Of a stretch of DNA of 59,068 nt, positions 30,864 through 40,573 are shown piece by piece. Location of the stretch: contig CAMDBX010000017.1 of NCBI GenBank assembly GCA_945889445.1, positions 1 through 59,068 on the forward strand. Direction: 5' to 3'. Numbering within the stretch: position 1 is the stretch's first letter; each line of letters starts with the position of its first letter. Origin of the DNA: Rhizobium sp. Q54 (GTDB lineage: Bacteria; Pseudomonadota; Alphaproteobacteria; Rhizobiales; Aestuariivirgaceae). The notes beneath the pieces were generated by a model that was not told where the DNA came from, did not search any database, and saw only the letters and a list, made by a program, of their open reading frames with translations. Both the position numbers and the translations under genes were made by a program.

Positions 30864-30886
30864 ACCTGTAACAAAAACTCACAGGT
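30864..30886. promoter_or_regulatory. palindrome before the LysR-type gene (candidate operator)
   Basis: ACCTGT and ACAGGT form a perfect inverted repeat with 11 bases between, which contains the T-N11-A core of LysR-type binding sites. It ends six bases before the TTG start and overlaps the ribosome-binding site, so a bound regulator could repress its own gene and act on the divergent 47-codon gene. Confidence 0.55.
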
Positions 30887-30892
30887 CAGCTC

Positions 30893-31840
30893 TTGGGACG
30901 TCGTCTACCATCACTCAATGCCCTAAAGGCCTACGAGGCCGCCGCACGGCTGGAAAACTTCACGGAGGCCGCAGCGGAGCTCTTCGTCACCCATGCTGCC
31001 ATCAGTCGCCATGTGCGCGATCTGGAGGATTGGCTCGGTACGCCACTGTTCACCCGCACGGGGCGGGGCGTAGAACTCACAGATGCGGGGCGGCGCTTCG
31101 CCCTGCGCCTCACCCCCCTCTTCGACCAGTTGGCAGATGCAACCCGCGAAGCCGCTGCGGTGGGCGATGTGCGCCAGTTGAAGGTCAGCGTTGAGCCGTC
31201 GATTGCGTCGCGCTGGCTGGTGCCGCGGCTCGGCCGCTTCAACGACCTCCACCCGGACATCGAACTTTCGATCGACCCCACAAGCAAGCTCGCTGACTTC
31301 CGCTCCGGCGAAGCCGATGTCGGCATCCGCTATGGCACGGGCCAGTGGGATGACGTTGAGGCGAGCAAGCTCACCGATGCCATGATCTTCCCGGTCTGCG
31401 CGCCAAAGCTGCTGAAGGACCGGCCGGACCTGAAGCCTGCCGACCTTTCCGATTTCAACCTGCTCCATGAATCGCGCAAGCAATGGTGGGCCGACTGGCT
31501 GGCCGCAGCGGGCGTCTCGGGCGTCGAGGACTGGCGCGGCACGTTGTTCCAGAACCACCTCGCCATCGAGGCCGCGGAAGCGGGCCAGGGCTTTGCCCTC
31601 ACCGACCAGGTGCTGGCCACGGAAGCATTGCTTGAAGGCTGGCTGGCGCGTCCCTTCAATTTCGACATGAAGGACCACTGGCATTACTGGATCGTGCGCG
31701 GCAAGGGCCAGAAGGAAGCGGTGCCCGTCCGGGCCTTCCGCGAGTGGATGATGGGCGAGATCGCAGATACCAACAGGAAATTCGCCCAACTGAGCGGCCA
31801 GAAGCCGCCAGCCGTTGCAGGCAAAGCCGCATCGTCCTAG
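30893..31840 (+). CDS. LysR-family transcriptional regulator, GcvA type
   Basis: The 315-residue protein has the N-terminal winged helix-turn-helix (RLPSLNALKAYEAAARLENF through about residue 65) and the periplasmic-binding-like effector domain (about 93-300). The opening pattern is typical of GcvA-like regulators of amino-acid or beta-lactamase genes. The apparent start is TTG at 30893, with AGGT some six bases upstream. Targets and effector are unknown. Confidence 0.88.
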   Translation: MGRRLPSLNALKAYEAAARLENFTEAAAELFVTHAAISRHVRDLEDWLGTPLFTRTGRGVELTDAGRRFALRLTPLFDQLADATREAAAVGDVRQLKVSVEPSIASRWLVPRLGRFNDLHPDIELSIDPTSKLADFRSGEADVGIRYGTGQWDDVEASKLTDAMIFPVCAPKLLKDRPDLKPADLSDFNLLHESRKQWWADWLAAAGVSGVEDWRGTLFQNHLAIEAAEAGQGFALTDQVLATEALLEGWLARPFNFDMKDHWHYWIVRGKGQKEAVPVRAFREWMMGEIADTNRKFAQLSGQKPPAVAGKAASS

Positions 31841-31875
31841 CGTCCGGCCCGACATCTCATCTGGAATCGAGACCC

Positions 31876-32253
31876 ATGGCCCGTGCGAAATATGACTGCC
31901 TGAAGTGCCCCGGTTACTGCTGCTCCTACCCGGTCATCGAAGTGAAGGACAAGGATGCCGAGCGCATCGCCAAGCACTTCGGCCTGAGCCTCAAGCAGGC
32001 CGAGAAGAAATTCTTCAAGTCGGCGCATGGCTACAAGCGCGTGATGCGCCGCCAGAAGGACGAGCACTTCGGCAAGATCTGCCAGTTCTTCGACACCACC
32101 GAGCGCCGCTGCACCATCTACACCGCGCGCCCCTCAACCTGCCGAATTTTCCCGGGTGAAGGCCACTGCGGCTATTATGACTTCCTGAAGTTCGAGCGTG
32201 CGGGCCAGGAGGACGAGACCTACATCTCGACCACCAATCACTCCGGCAACTGA
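31876..32253 (+). CDS. YkgJ-family cysteine-cluster protein
   Basis: The 125-residue protein has the CxxCxxxCC-type cluster (CLKCPGYCCSYP) at residues about 7-18 and further cysteines in RRCTIYTARPSTCRIFPG. This pattern defines a family proposed to bind zinc or iron-sulfur clusters; its biochemical role is not settled. I start at ATG 31876, directly before the cluster, not at the longer frame that overlaps the regulator. Its last 16 bp overlap the convergent MATE gene. Confidence 0.8.
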   Translation: MARAKYDCLKCPGYCCSYPVIEVKDKDAERIAKHFGLSLKQAEKKFFKSAHGYKRVMRRQKDEHFGKICQFFDTTERRCTIYTARPSTCRIFPGEGHCGYYDFLKFERAGQEDETYISTTNHSGN

Positions 32254-33590
32254 CGTTTCGCAAGCAATTCGAAGCGCCAGGCCAGCAGCGTCCCGGTGAA
32301 GGCCAACCCGATGGCCACGCCGCCCCACAAGCCGAGTGCACCCCACCCGAAGTGGAACCCGAAGACATAGCCGCTGCCTAACCCGATCAGCCAGTAACCG
32401 ACGCCGGCGATGACGAGCGGCACAACGGCATCCTTGAGGCCGCGCAGCGCGTGGCTGGCGATGGCCTGCAAACCATCAAATACCTGGAACACGGCAGCGA
32501 TGAGAAGAAGCCCGGCAACCAGACTGCCAATCTCCGCGTAGTTCGGATCGGAAGGATCGAGGAAGACCCGACTGATCAGTCCAGGCGCAAGAAGCGGAAC
32601 GACCACGAGAAGCAGCGGCACACCGACGCCCACCACCATTCCCAGGTTGCCAGCCTGCCGCGCTGCTGCAGGGTCCCGCGCGCCGACGAAATAGGCAACA
32701 CGCACCATCGCCGCCTCGGAAATCCCGAGCGAGATAACGAAGGGGATGGCAATCCATCCCATCACGATCTGATAGGATGCGAGTTCAACCGTCCCCATCA
32801 CGCCGGACAGAAGCGACGTCGCGGCGAACAGCCCGGACTCCATGGCCACGATGCCGGCAACCGGAAGCCCCAGCCTCACCAACGGTCCATAGGCGCGCGG
32901 GCCACCAATCGTTCCTTGGTGGAGTGGCAGCCTGTTTCTGCGGACGATGATGTAGGTGTAGACCGCAAGGCACAGAAACTTGAACCACATCGACACGGCC
33001 CATGCAAAGCCGGCCCCGGCAATGCCCATCTTGGCAAAACCAAAGCTGCCATGAACCAGCCCCTGCATGAGGATATAGTTCAAGATCACGGTCACCACGG
33101 TGACGGCCAGCACGAAGCCGGTCTTCATCATTGCCGCGGCAAAGCTCCGGAGCACGCCGAACCACACGATCGGCAGCATGGCGAAGGCGAAGCCCGTGTA
33201 GTAAGGGCCTGCAAGCTCGATGACCTGCGATTGCTGGCCAAGTGCTCGCATCACCGAACCAAGGTTGAGCACAACCACCGTCACGATCAATCCGAGAAGT
33301 CCGGCGAGGATCATGCTGCGAACGAGTTCGGGCACGATGCGCTCGCGGTTCAAAGCGCCGCGCGCCTCCGAAACCAAAACGCCGACAACGGAGAAAAATC
33401 CCATCAGGATGATGCACATCTGATACGAGAGGTCGGTCGAAATACCTGCGGCCGCCAGCTCGGTTGCGCCAAGGCGTCCCACCACCATCTTGGCAGTGAT
33501 GATCATCAAAACATCTGCCAGATAGGCAAAAATCAACGGCAAGGCGATGACGATGAGCGCCTTCACCTCGAGCAAGCGGGAGGGTTTCAC
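32238..33590 (-). CDS. MATE-family efflux transporter
   Basis: The 450-residue inner-membrane protein has about twelve helices in two similar halves, beginning ALIVIALPLIFAYLADVLMI. Family members export drugs, metabolites or organic cations in exchange for Na+ or H+. Substrate and ion cannot be inferred. It is transcribed alone and convergent with the YkgJ-like gene. Confidence 0.9.
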   Translation of the reverse strand: MKPSRLLEVKALIVIALPLIFAYLADVLMIITAKMVVGRLGATELAAAGISTDLSYQMCIILMGFFSVVGVLVSEARGALNRERIVPELVRSMILAGLLGLIVTVVVLNLGSVMRALGQQSQVIELAGPYYTGFAFAMLPIVWFGVLRSFAAAMMKTGFVLAVTVVTVILNYILMQGLVHGSFGFAKMGIAGAGFAWAVSMWFKFLCLAVYTYIIVRRNRLPLHQGTIGGPRAYGPLVRLGLPVAGIVAMESGLFAATSLLSGVMGTVELASYQIVMGWIAIPFVISLGISEAAMVRVAYFVGARDPAAARQAGNLGMVVGVGVPLLLVVVPLLAPGLISRVFLDPSDPNYAEIGSLVAGLLLIAAVFQVFDGLQAIASHALRGLKDAVVPLVIAGVGYWLIGLGSGYVFGFHFGWGALGLWGGVAIGLAFTGTLLAWRFELLAKRQLPE

Positions 33591-33635
33591 GATTCGAATC
33601 CTGACGTTAGGATAGACTTAGCCGCCGCCCTGAAA

Positions 33636-35453
33636 TCAGGCAACTCCGCTCTCCTGACGCACGAAGCCTGTAATCTCCGCGAGGAAGATATCTGCAAATT
33701 GCTGAAGCTTCGACTCACCAACGCCATTCACCTCGCCGAAGTCCCAGCGCGTCAATGGACGCTTCGCCGCCATGTCGATGAGCGTGCGATCGGTGAAAAT
33801 CACGTAAGCCGGAACCCTGCGTTCCTTGGCGAGCTTCGCCCGCAGTGACTTCAGCCGCTGCAGCAGTTCTTCGGAAACACCACCCTCCTCCACCGCCGCG
33901 ACAATCTTGCGCGCGCGCTCTGCCTTGCGCGAGGTCCGCGCCGGATCCTGCCGGCAGCGGAAGGTGCCTTCACCGCGCGCCAGTGAAAGGCCCTTGGGCG
34001 AAATCGACAATCCGCCGAAGCCCGCCACGTCGATGGCGAGGTAGCCGCCACCCACCATTTGCCGGATCATCGACTGCCAGTGCTGGCGCCCCTGCGTCTT
34101 GCCAATTCCGAAGACGGCGAGTTCGGTGTGATGCAGGGCGGCAGCCTTGTCGTTGCTCTTGCCCGCCAGAACGTCTGCCACATGCGCTGCACCGAAGCGC
34201 TGCCCCGTGGCCTTCACCGCCTCGATAACCCACAGAGCCTCTGCCGTGCCGTCAACGAGGTGAACGGGGTCGAGGCAGACGTCGCAATTGCCGCAGGGTG
34301 CTGACTCCTCGCCAAAATAGAACAGCAGGTTCTGCCGCCGGCACTCCGGCGCCTCGCAATAGGCGACCAGCGCATCAAGCCGCTTGTGCTCGCGCCGCCG
34401 GCGCTCGTCGCCGCCCTCTTCCTGGTCGATGAAGCGGCGGCGCATCTGGATGTCGCCGAGGCCATAGACCATCTTCACGTCCGCCGGATTGCCATCTCGC
34501 CCGGCGCGCCCGATCTCCTGGTAATAGGCATCGAGCGACGACGGCAGGTCGGCGTGGAAGACGAAGCGCACGTCCGGCTTGTCGATCCCCATGCCGAAGG
34601 CGATGGTGGCACAGACGATCACGCCCTTGTCGGTCATGAACAGGCTCTGTGCCTCGGCCCGGTCCTCGGCCCCCATGCCGGCATGATAGGCGATGGCGCG
34701 GAACCCCTTGGAGACGAGGAAGGCAGCCCACTCCTCGGTCGACTTGCGCGACAGGGCATAGACGATGCCGGACTGGCCCGCCCGGCCATCGAGAAAATCA
34801 ATGAGCTGCTGCTTGGCATTGTCCTTGGGCGCCACGGCAAGCTGCAGGTTGGGCCGGTCAAAGCCCGCGACATAGACCTCCGCCTCGCCACCGAAGATCT
34901 TGCCCACAATGTCGCGCCGGGTCGCCTCGTCCGCCGTCGCGGTAAAGGCGCCGATGGGAACACCGGGGAAGGACCGCCGGAGCGTTTGCAGCATGTCATA
35001 TTCAGGACGGAACGACGCGCCCCATTGCGAAATGCAGTGGGCCTCGTCAATGGCGATCAGTTGCACGTCAAGGCGGGACAAGGCGCCCACCATGCGCTCC
35101 GTCATCAGCCGTTCGGGCGAGAGATAGAGCAGGCGCACCTCGCCGCCCGCCACGCGCCGCCAGATGGCGACGTTGTCCTCCCGGTCCTGGGCGGAGTTGA
35201 TGCTCTCGGCGGCGACGCCAGCCAGTTTCAGCGCCGCCACCTGGTCCTGCATCAGCGCCACCAGCGGCGAAACGACGATGGCGAGGCCTCCCCGCGCCAG
35301 TGCGGGCACCTGATAGCACAGCGACTTGCCCGACCCCGTGGGCATGACGGCCAGCACGTTGCGGCCCTCAAGGAGCGTGGTGACGATGCCCTCCTGGCCG
35401 GGCCGGAAGCTCTCGTAACCGAAGGTTTTTCGGAGGATGTCGTGCGGTTTCAC
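33636..35453 (-). CDS. recQ: ATP-dependent DNA helicase RecQ
   Basis: The 605-residue helicase has Walker A MPTGSGKS, the DEAHCISQWG box, motif VI with GRAGRDG, a zinc-binding region ending CGNCDVC and a C-terminal HRDC domain (about 530-605). The open frame extends upstream beyond the divergent uvrA start. I choose GTG 35453 because it gives the usual spacing to FGYESFRPGQ; GTG 35546 is the alternative. Neither has a strong ribosome-binding site. RecQ unwinds recombination intermediates and stalled forks. Confidence 0.9.
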   Translation of the reverse strand: MKPHDILRKTFGYESFRPGQEGIVTTLLEGRNVLAVMPTGSGKSLCYQVPALARGGLAIVVSPLVALMQDQVAALKLAGVAAESINSAQDREDNVAIWRRVAGGEVRLLYLSPERLMTERMVGALSRLDVQLIAIDEAHCISQWGASFRPEYDMLQTLRRSFPGVPIGAFTATADEATRRDIVGKIFGGEAEVYVAGFDRPNLQLAVAPKDNAKQQLIDFLDGRAGQSGIVYALSRKSTEEWAAFLVSKGFRAIAYHAGMGAEDRAEAQSLFMTDKGVIVCATIAFGMGIDKPDVRFVFHADLPSSLDAYYQEIGRAGRDGNPADVKMVYGLGDIQMRRRFIDQEEGGDERRRREHKRLDALVAYCEAPECRRQNLLFYFGEESAPCGNCDVCLDPVHLVDGTAEALWVIEAVKATGQRFGAAHVADVLAGKSNDKAAALHHTELAVFGIGKTQGRQHWQSMIRQMVGGGYLAIDVAGFGGLSISPKGLSLARGEGTFRCRQDPARTSRKAERARKIVAAVEEGGVSEELLQRLKSLRAKLAKERRVPAYVIFTDRTLIDMAAKRPLTRWDFGEVNGVGESKLQQFADIFLAEITGFVRQESGVA

Positions 35454-35575
35454 GCCGGCACGTGTAGCGGCTCCACCGCGATTCGGGGGATGCTTATCGT
35501 TTTCGTCGTCCCAAAGCCGAACTGGATCCCGCCCGCCATCGTACACACCCCTAAACGCCCTCCGTCCTTGCGGAC

Positions 35576-35590
35576 GTTCCCTTTTTGATC
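35576..35590. promoter_or_regulatory. LexA-like box with one mismatch upstream of uvrA
   Basis: GTTC-N7-GATC lies 13 bp before the uvrA ATG, one base away from the GTTC-N7-GTTC operator and with a T-rich spacer like the ssb site. uvrA is a standard SOS gene. The position next to the start would block transcription when occupied. Confidence 0.5.
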
Positions 35591-35603
35591 TAGTCGAGAG
35601 CCT

Positions 35604-38525
35604 ATGCCTGAGCACAAGAAAGTCCTGTCCATTCAGGGTGCGCGTGAGCACAACCTGAAGAATGTCTCGCTGGAGCTTCCGCGCGACAAGCTGATCGTCT
35701 TTACCGGGCTTTCGGGCTCCGGGAAGTCGTCCCTCGCCTTCGACACGATCTATGCCGAAGGCCAGCGCCGCTATGTCGAGTCACTCTCGGCCTATGCCCG
35801 CCAGTTCCTCGAGATGATGCAGAAGCCGGACGTCGACCAGATCGACGGGCTGTCGCCTGCCATCTCGATCGAGCAGAAGACAACGAGCCGCAACCCGCGC
35901 TCGACGGTGGGAACCGTCACCGAAATCTATGACTACATGCGCCTGCTCTTCGCGCGCGTCGGCGTGGCCTATTCGCCCGCCACCGGCCTTCCGATCGAAA
36001 GCCAGACCGTCACCCAGATGGTGGACCGCGTGCTGGCGCTCGACGACGGCACCCGCCTCTACCTGCTGGCCCCCATCGTGCGTGGCCGCAAGGGCGAGTA
36101 CCGCAAGGAACTGGCCGAGCTGCAGAAGAAGGGCTTCACCCGCGTCAAGATCGACGGCCAGTTCCACGAAATCGAAAGCGCACCGGCGCTGGACAAGAAG
36201 TTCAAGCACGACATCGACGTGGTGGTTGACCGCATCGTGGTGAAGCCCGACATCGGCACGCGCCTTGCCGACAGCTTCGAGACCGCGCTCAAGCTCGCCG
36301 ACGGTCTTGCCGTCGCTGAATTCGCCGACAAGCCGCTGAAGGCTTCGGAAACCTCAGAGGAAGGCGCCAACAAGTCGAAGAACGAAACGCACGAGCGCCT
36401 GCTGTTCTCCGAGCGCTTCGCCTGCCCCGTCTCCGGCTTCACCATCGACGAGATCGAACCACGGCTGTTCTCCTTCAACAATCCCTTTGGCGCCTGCCCC
36501 AAATGCGACGGGCTTGGCACCGAGCTCCATTTCGAGCCGGAACTTGTGGTGCCGGACGCTTCCCTCTCGATGAAGGAAGGCGCCATTCTTCCCTGGGCGC
36601 GCACCGGCAACACCACGCCCTATTACAACCAGACGCTCGAGGCGCTGGCCAAGCACTACAAGGTGTCGATGAACACGCCGTGGAAGGACATTCCGAAGAA
36701 GGCGCGCGAGGCCATTCTCTTCGGCACGGGCGAAGACGAAGTCACCATCACCTATGATGACGGCATCCGCGCCTACAAGACCAAGAAGCCCTTCGAGGGC
36801 GTCATCGGCAACATCGAGCGGCGCTGGCGCGAAACCGATTCCGAATGGATGCGGGAGGAACTCTCCAAGTACCAGTCCGACCATCCCTGCTCCGAATGCA
36901 ATGGCTATCGCCTCAAGCCGCAGGCCATGGCCGTGAAGGTCGACCGCAAGCACATCGGCGAAATCTCCGCCATGTCGATCCGCGAGGCGAATGACTGGTT
37001 CGGCTCGCTGCCGAAAAAGCTCAAGCCCAAGGACATGGAAATCGCCCAGCGCATCCTGAAGGAAATCAGGGACCGCCTGAAATTCCTCGTCGACGTGGGG
37101 CTGGACTACCTCAACCTGTCGCGCACTTCCGGCACGCTGTCAGGCGGCGAGAGCCAGCGCATTCGTCTCGCTTCGCAGATCGGCTCTGGCCTCACAGGCG
37201 TGCTTTACGTGCTGGACGAACCGTCAATCGGCCTGCACCAGCGTGACAACGCGCGGCTGCTCGAAACGCTCGTGCACCTCCGCGATCTCGGAAATACGGT
37301 CATCGTCGTCGAGCATGACGAGGATGCAATCCGGCTCGCCGACTATGTGGTCGATATCGGCCCCGGTGCTGGCGTGCATGGTGGTGAGATCATCGCCCAG
37401 GGTACGCCTGCCGAAGTCATGGCGAACCCCAAGTCGCTGACGGGGCAATACCTCACGGGCCAGCAGGCCGTTCCCCTGCCCGGCATCCGCCGCAAATGGG
37501 AGAAGGGCCGCTCCATCCGCGTCAAGGGCGCGCGGGCCAACAACCTGAAGAACGTCAACGCGGAGATTCCGCTCGGAGTCTTCACCTGCGTCACCGGTGT
37601 CTCGGGCGGCGGCAAGTCCACCCTGCTGATCGACACCGTCTACAAGGCCGCCGCGCGCAAGCTCATGGGCACGCGCGAGGCACCCGCCGAACATGACCGC
37701 ATCGAGGGTCTCGAACTCCTCGACAAGATCATCGACATCGACCAGAGCCCCATTGGCCGCACGCCACGCTCCAACCCTGCCACCTACACCGGCGCCTTCA
37801 CGCCGATCCGCGACTGGTTCGCGGGCCTCCCCGAGGCGAAGGCGCGCGGTTATGAGCCGGGCCGCTTCTCCTTCAACGTGAAGGGCGGCCGCTGCGAAAC
37901 CTGCCAGGGTGATGGCGTCATCAAGATCGAGATGCACTTCCTGCCGGATGTGTATGTCACCTGCGATGCCTGCCATGGCCACCGCTACAATCGCGAGACG
38001 CTGGAGATAAAGTTCAAGGACAAGTCCATCGCCGACGTGCTGGACATGACGGTCACGGAAGCCGCGGAATTCTTCCGCGCCGTACCGAGCGTGCGCGACA
38101 AGATGGAAACACTGGAGCGGGTGGGCCTCGGCTACATCAAGGTCGGCCAGCAGGCGACGACGCTGTCGGGTGGTGAGGCGCAACGCGTCAAACTCGCCAA
38201 GGAACTCTCCCGCCGCGCCACCGGCCGCACCCTCTACCTGCTCGATGAGCCGACGACCGGCCTTCACTTCCATGACGTGAAGAAACTGCTCGAAGTGCTG
38301 CATGAGCTCGTCGACCAGGGCAACAGCGTGGTGGTGATCGAGCACAATCTCGAAGTCATCAAGACCGCCGACTGGATCATCGACCTCGGTCCCGAGGGCG
38401 GTGATGGCGGCGGCGAGATCGTGGTGGCGGGCACGCCCGAGGACGTGGCGCGCGAGAAACGCAGCTACACCGGCCACTTCCTCAAGGACGTTCTGAAGCG
38501 CGGCAAAAGGCAGGCTGCCGAGTAG
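35604..38525 (+). CDS. uvrA: excinuclease ABC subunit A
   Basis: The 973-residue damage sensor has two ABC ATPase halves with Walker [14 protein letters not shown] and [13 protein letters not shown], signatures [12 protein letters not shown] and [12 protein letters not shown], and zinc fingers (CPKCDGLG and the pair [18 protein letters not shown]). It starts nucleotide excision repair with UvrB, which is not in the window. The start ATG 35604 has the SOS-like box upstream. Its TAG stop shares one base with the GTG start of the following gene. Confidence 0.97.
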   Translation: MPEHKKVLSIQGAREHNLKNVSLELPRDKLIVFTGLSGSGKSSLAFDTIYAEGQRRYVESLSAYARQFLEMMQKPDVDQIDGLSPAISIEQKTTSRNPRSTVGTVTEIYDYMRLLFARVGVAYSPATGLPIESQTVTQMVDRVLALDDGTRLYLLAPIVRGRKGEYRKELAELQKKGFTRVKIDGQFHEIESAPALDKKFKHDIDVVVDRIVVKPDIGTRLADSFETALKLADGLAVAEFADKPLKASETSEEGANKSKNETHERLLFSERFACPVSGFTIDEIEPRLFSFNNPFGACPKCDGLGTELHFEPELVVPDASLSMKEGAILPWARTGNTTPYYNQTLEALAKHYKVSMNTPWKDIPKKAREAILFGTGEDEVTITYDDGIRAYKTKKPFEGVIGNIERRWRETDSEWMREELSKYQSDHPCSECNGYRLKPQAMAVKVDRKHIGEISAMSIREANDWFGSLPKKLKPKDMEIAQRILKEIRDRLKFLVDVGLDYLNLSRTSGTLSGGESQRIRLASQIGSGLTGVLYVLDEPSIGLHQRDNARLLETLVHLRDLGNTVIVVEHDEDAIRLADYVVDIGPGAGVHGGEIIAQGTPAEVMANPKSLTGQYLTGQQAVPLPGIRRKWEKGRSIRVKGARANNLKNVNAEIPLGVFTCVTGVSGGGKSTLLIDTVYKAAARKLMGTREAPAEHDRIEGLELLDKIIDIDQSPIGRTPRSNPATYTGAFTPIRDWFAGLPEAKARGYEPGRFSFNVKGGRCETCQGDGVIKIEMHFLPDVYVTCDACHGHRYNRETLEIKFKDKSIADVLDMTVTEAAEFFRAVPSVRDKMETLERVGLGYIKVGQQATTLSGGEAQRVKLAKELSRRATGRTLYLLDEPTTGLHFHDVKKLLEVLHELVDQGNSVVVIEHNLEVIKTADWIIDLGPEGGDGGGEIVVAGTPEDVAREKRSYTGHFLKDVLKRGKRQAAE

Positions 38526-38986
38526 TGGTCCTCTACTTCGCCTATGGCTCCAACATGTCCAGACAGCAGATGCGCGAGCGCTGCCCGGACCATGAGTGCC
38601 TGGGGTTTGCGGTATTGAAGGATCACGCCCTGTGCTTCCCGCGCCATTCACCCATCCGCAATTGCGGCGTGGCGGGTCTGGCGGAGACACCGGGGGCGGA
38701 AGTCTGGGGCGTCGTCTACCGACTGCATGACGCGGACCTCGCGGCGCTGGACAAGCGAGAGGGGTATGATCCTGCGAAACCTTCCCACGTGAACCGCTAC
38801 AGTCGCCAGACCGTCCGTGTACTGATGGATATCCGTGAGGTGGACTGCCTAACCTATTTTGCCCGTCATGAGCCGGGAAGGCATGTTCCAAGCACGGAGT
38901 ATCTGGAGACGATGATCGCGGGCGCCGAGGAAAACGCCTTGCCAGCCGAATACGTGGCAGGGCTCAGGCTGATCCCCTCCCTTTAA
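38525..38986 (+). CDS. gamma-glutamylcyclotransferase-like protein
   Basis: The 153-residue protein has the family opening YFAYGSNMS and the likely catalytic Glu in DKREGYDP. Relatives cyclise the gamma-glutamyl group of glutathione-type or gamma-glutamyl-amine compounds to 5-oxoproline. The GTG start overlaps the uvrA stop by one base, so it is translated by coupling. Confidence 0.85.
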   Translation: MVLYFAYGSNMSRQQMRERCPDHECLGFAVLKDHALCFPRHSPIRNCGVAGLAETPGAEVWGVVYRLHDADLAALDKREGYDPAKPSHVNRYSRQTVRVLMDIREVDCLTYFARHEPGRHVPSTEYLETMIAGAEENALPAEYVAGLRLIPSL

Positions 38987-38988
38987 CA

Positions 38989-39015
38989 CGTCATCCCGGC
39001 GAAGGCCGGGATCCC
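38989..39015 (+). repeat. REP-like palindrome, copy 1
   Basis: ATCCCGGC and GCCGGGAT pair around a 4-base loop, preceded by CGTC. The unit resembles the short palindromic repeats scattered in alphaproteobacterial genomes. It begins two bases after the cyclotransferase stop and could end its transcript. Confidence 0.7.
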
Positions 39016-39041
39016 GCTTTCTGGGCCAACAGTGCAGAACC

Positions 39042-39073
39042 AAAGCTGGACCCCGGCCCTCGCCGGGGTGACG
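39042..39073 (-). repeat. REP-like palindrome, copy 2 (opposite orientation)
   Basis: CCCCGGC and GCCGGGG pair around a short loop and end with GTGACG. Read on the minus strand it repeats copy 1, so copies 1 and 2 form a head-to-head pair. The flank AAGCTGG is shared with copy 3. Confidence 0.7.
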
Positions 39074-39219
39074 GTCGATGGGGGCACCTTGCATAGGCTC
39101 ACGACGGGCTTTGTAACGATTGTTTTCCTTCGATAGGAATGTACGCTACCCCCCTAGCCGCCACCCTCAGATCGCCGCTCTGAGCCCGTTTCAGGCGCTC
39201 TCAAGAACAGATCGCAATC

Positions 39220-39252
39220 GAAGCTGGGTCCCGGCTTCCGCCGGGATGACGG
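39220..39252 (-). repeat. REP-like palindrome, copy 3
   Basis: The unit begins AAGCTGGGTCCCGGC and ends CCGGGATGACGG, the same orientation as copy 2 and nearly identical to it. It lies 14 bp from the end of rarA. The 150 bp between copies 2 and 3 hold no gene. Confidence 0.7.
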
Positions 39253-39265
39253 CCAATTGAGCGGG

Positions 39266-40573
39266 TCAGCCCCGTTCCTTCCTGAGCTTCGCCCAATAAT
39301 CCAGCCGCCGCTTCACCTCGCGCTCGAAGCCACGCTCAACGGGGTCGTAATATTTCTCCCGGCCCAGCCCGTCCGGGAAATAGTTCTGCCCGGAGAAGGC
39401 ATCCGGCTGGTCATGGTCATAGCGATAGCCGGTGCCGTATTCCTGGGCCTTCATCAGCTTGGTCGGCGCGTTGAGGATGATCTTGGGTGGCATCAGCGAG
39501 CCCGTCTGCTTGGCGCGCTCGGTCGCCGCCTTGTAGGCCTTGTAGACGGCATTCGACTTCGGCGCGCTGGCCACATAGACGACGGCCTGCGCGATCGCCA
39601 GCTCACCTTCCGGGCTGCCGAGGAAGTCGTAGGTTTCCTTTGCCGCCAGCGCCTGGTGAAGGGCCTCGGGGTCGGCCAGCCCTACGTCCTCGACCGCCAT
39701 GCGCACCACGCGGCGCACGATGAACAGCGGATCCTCCCCCGCCACCAGCATGCGGGCGAGATAGTAAAGTGCCGCATCGGGGTCTGAACCGCGCACCGAC
39801 TTGTGCAGCGCCGAGACAAGGTTGTAGTGCCCGTCCGATGCCTTGTCGTAGAGCGGCATCCGCTGCTGCACGGTGCGCGCGAGCGCCTCGTTGTCGAGCG
39901 GTGCACCGCCCTCGGGAACTGCGGCGTACACTTCTTCCAGCATGTTCAGAAAGTATCGCCCGTCGCCGTCCGCCATCCCCGTCATCGCCTCACGCGCCGT
40001 CGGATCGGCGGGAAGAGGACGGCGCTCGAACATTTCGGCACGACGGATCAGGGCTTGCATCGCATCAATGTCGAGACGGTTCAGCACCAGCACCTGCGCG
40101 CGCGACAGCAGAGCGCCGTTCAGTTCGAAACTCGGGTTCTCCGTGGTCGCCCCGACGAGGATGATCGTGCCGTCCTCGACATAGGGCAGAAAGGAATCCT
40201 GCTGTGACTTGTTGAAACGGTGGATCTCGTCGACGAACAGCAACGTGCCCCGTCCCTGCTCCCGCCTGATGCGTGCCTGTTCGAACACCTTCTTCAGATC
40301 GGCAACGCCCGAGAAGATGGCCGAGATCTGTTCGAAGGCCAGGCCCGTCTCGCCGGCGAGGAGCCGGGCGATGGTGGTCTTGCCGGTGCCCGGCGGCCCC
40401 CACAGGATGATCGAGGGGATGCGCCCCGCGGCCAGCATCCGCGTGATCACCCCATCGGATCCAACGAGGTGATCCTGCCCCACGACGTCCGCAAGCTTCT
40501 GCGGACGCAGCCTGTCCGCCAGCGGGCGCGGCGCGTCCTTTCCGAAGCCGGCGGAGTCGAAGAGGTTCGGCAT
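39266..40573 (-). CDS. rarA: replication-associated recombination protein RarA (MgsA)
   Basis: The 435-residue AAA+ ATPase has Walker A WGPPGTGKTT, Walker B LLFVDEIHRFNKSQQD and the family C-terminus. It works at stalled replication forks, often with SSB and RecQ-type helicases; both are encoded in this window. Its ATG shares a base with the stop of the upstream degQ-type protease gene (TGATG). Confidence 0.95.
   Translation of the reverse strand: MPNLFDSAGFGKDAPRPLADRLRPQKLADVVGQDHLVGSDGVITRMLAAGRIPSIILWGPPGTGKTTIARLLAGETGLAFEQISAIFSGVADLKKVFEQARIRREQGRGTLLFVDEIHRFNKSQQDSFLPYVEDGTIILVGATTENPSFELNGALLSRAQVLVLNRLDIDAMQALIRRAEMFERRPLPADPTAREAMTGMADGDGRYFLNMLEEVYAAVPEGGAPLDNEALARTVQQRMPLYDKASDGHYNLVSALHKSVRGSDPDAALYYLARMLVAGEDPLFIVRRVVRMAVEDVGLADPEALHQALAAKETYDFLGSPEGELAIAQAVVYVASAPKSNAVYKAYKAATERAKQTGSLMPPKIILNAPTKLMKAQEYGTGYRYDHDQPDAFSGQNYFPDGLGREKYYDPVERGFEREVKRRLDYWAKLRKERG

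Noticed and set aside
37224-38891. A 555-codon open frame opposite uvrA
   Set aside because: It is the antisense shadow of a GC-rich gene: no ribosome-binding site, no domain, and composition rich in Gly, Arg and His without pattern.
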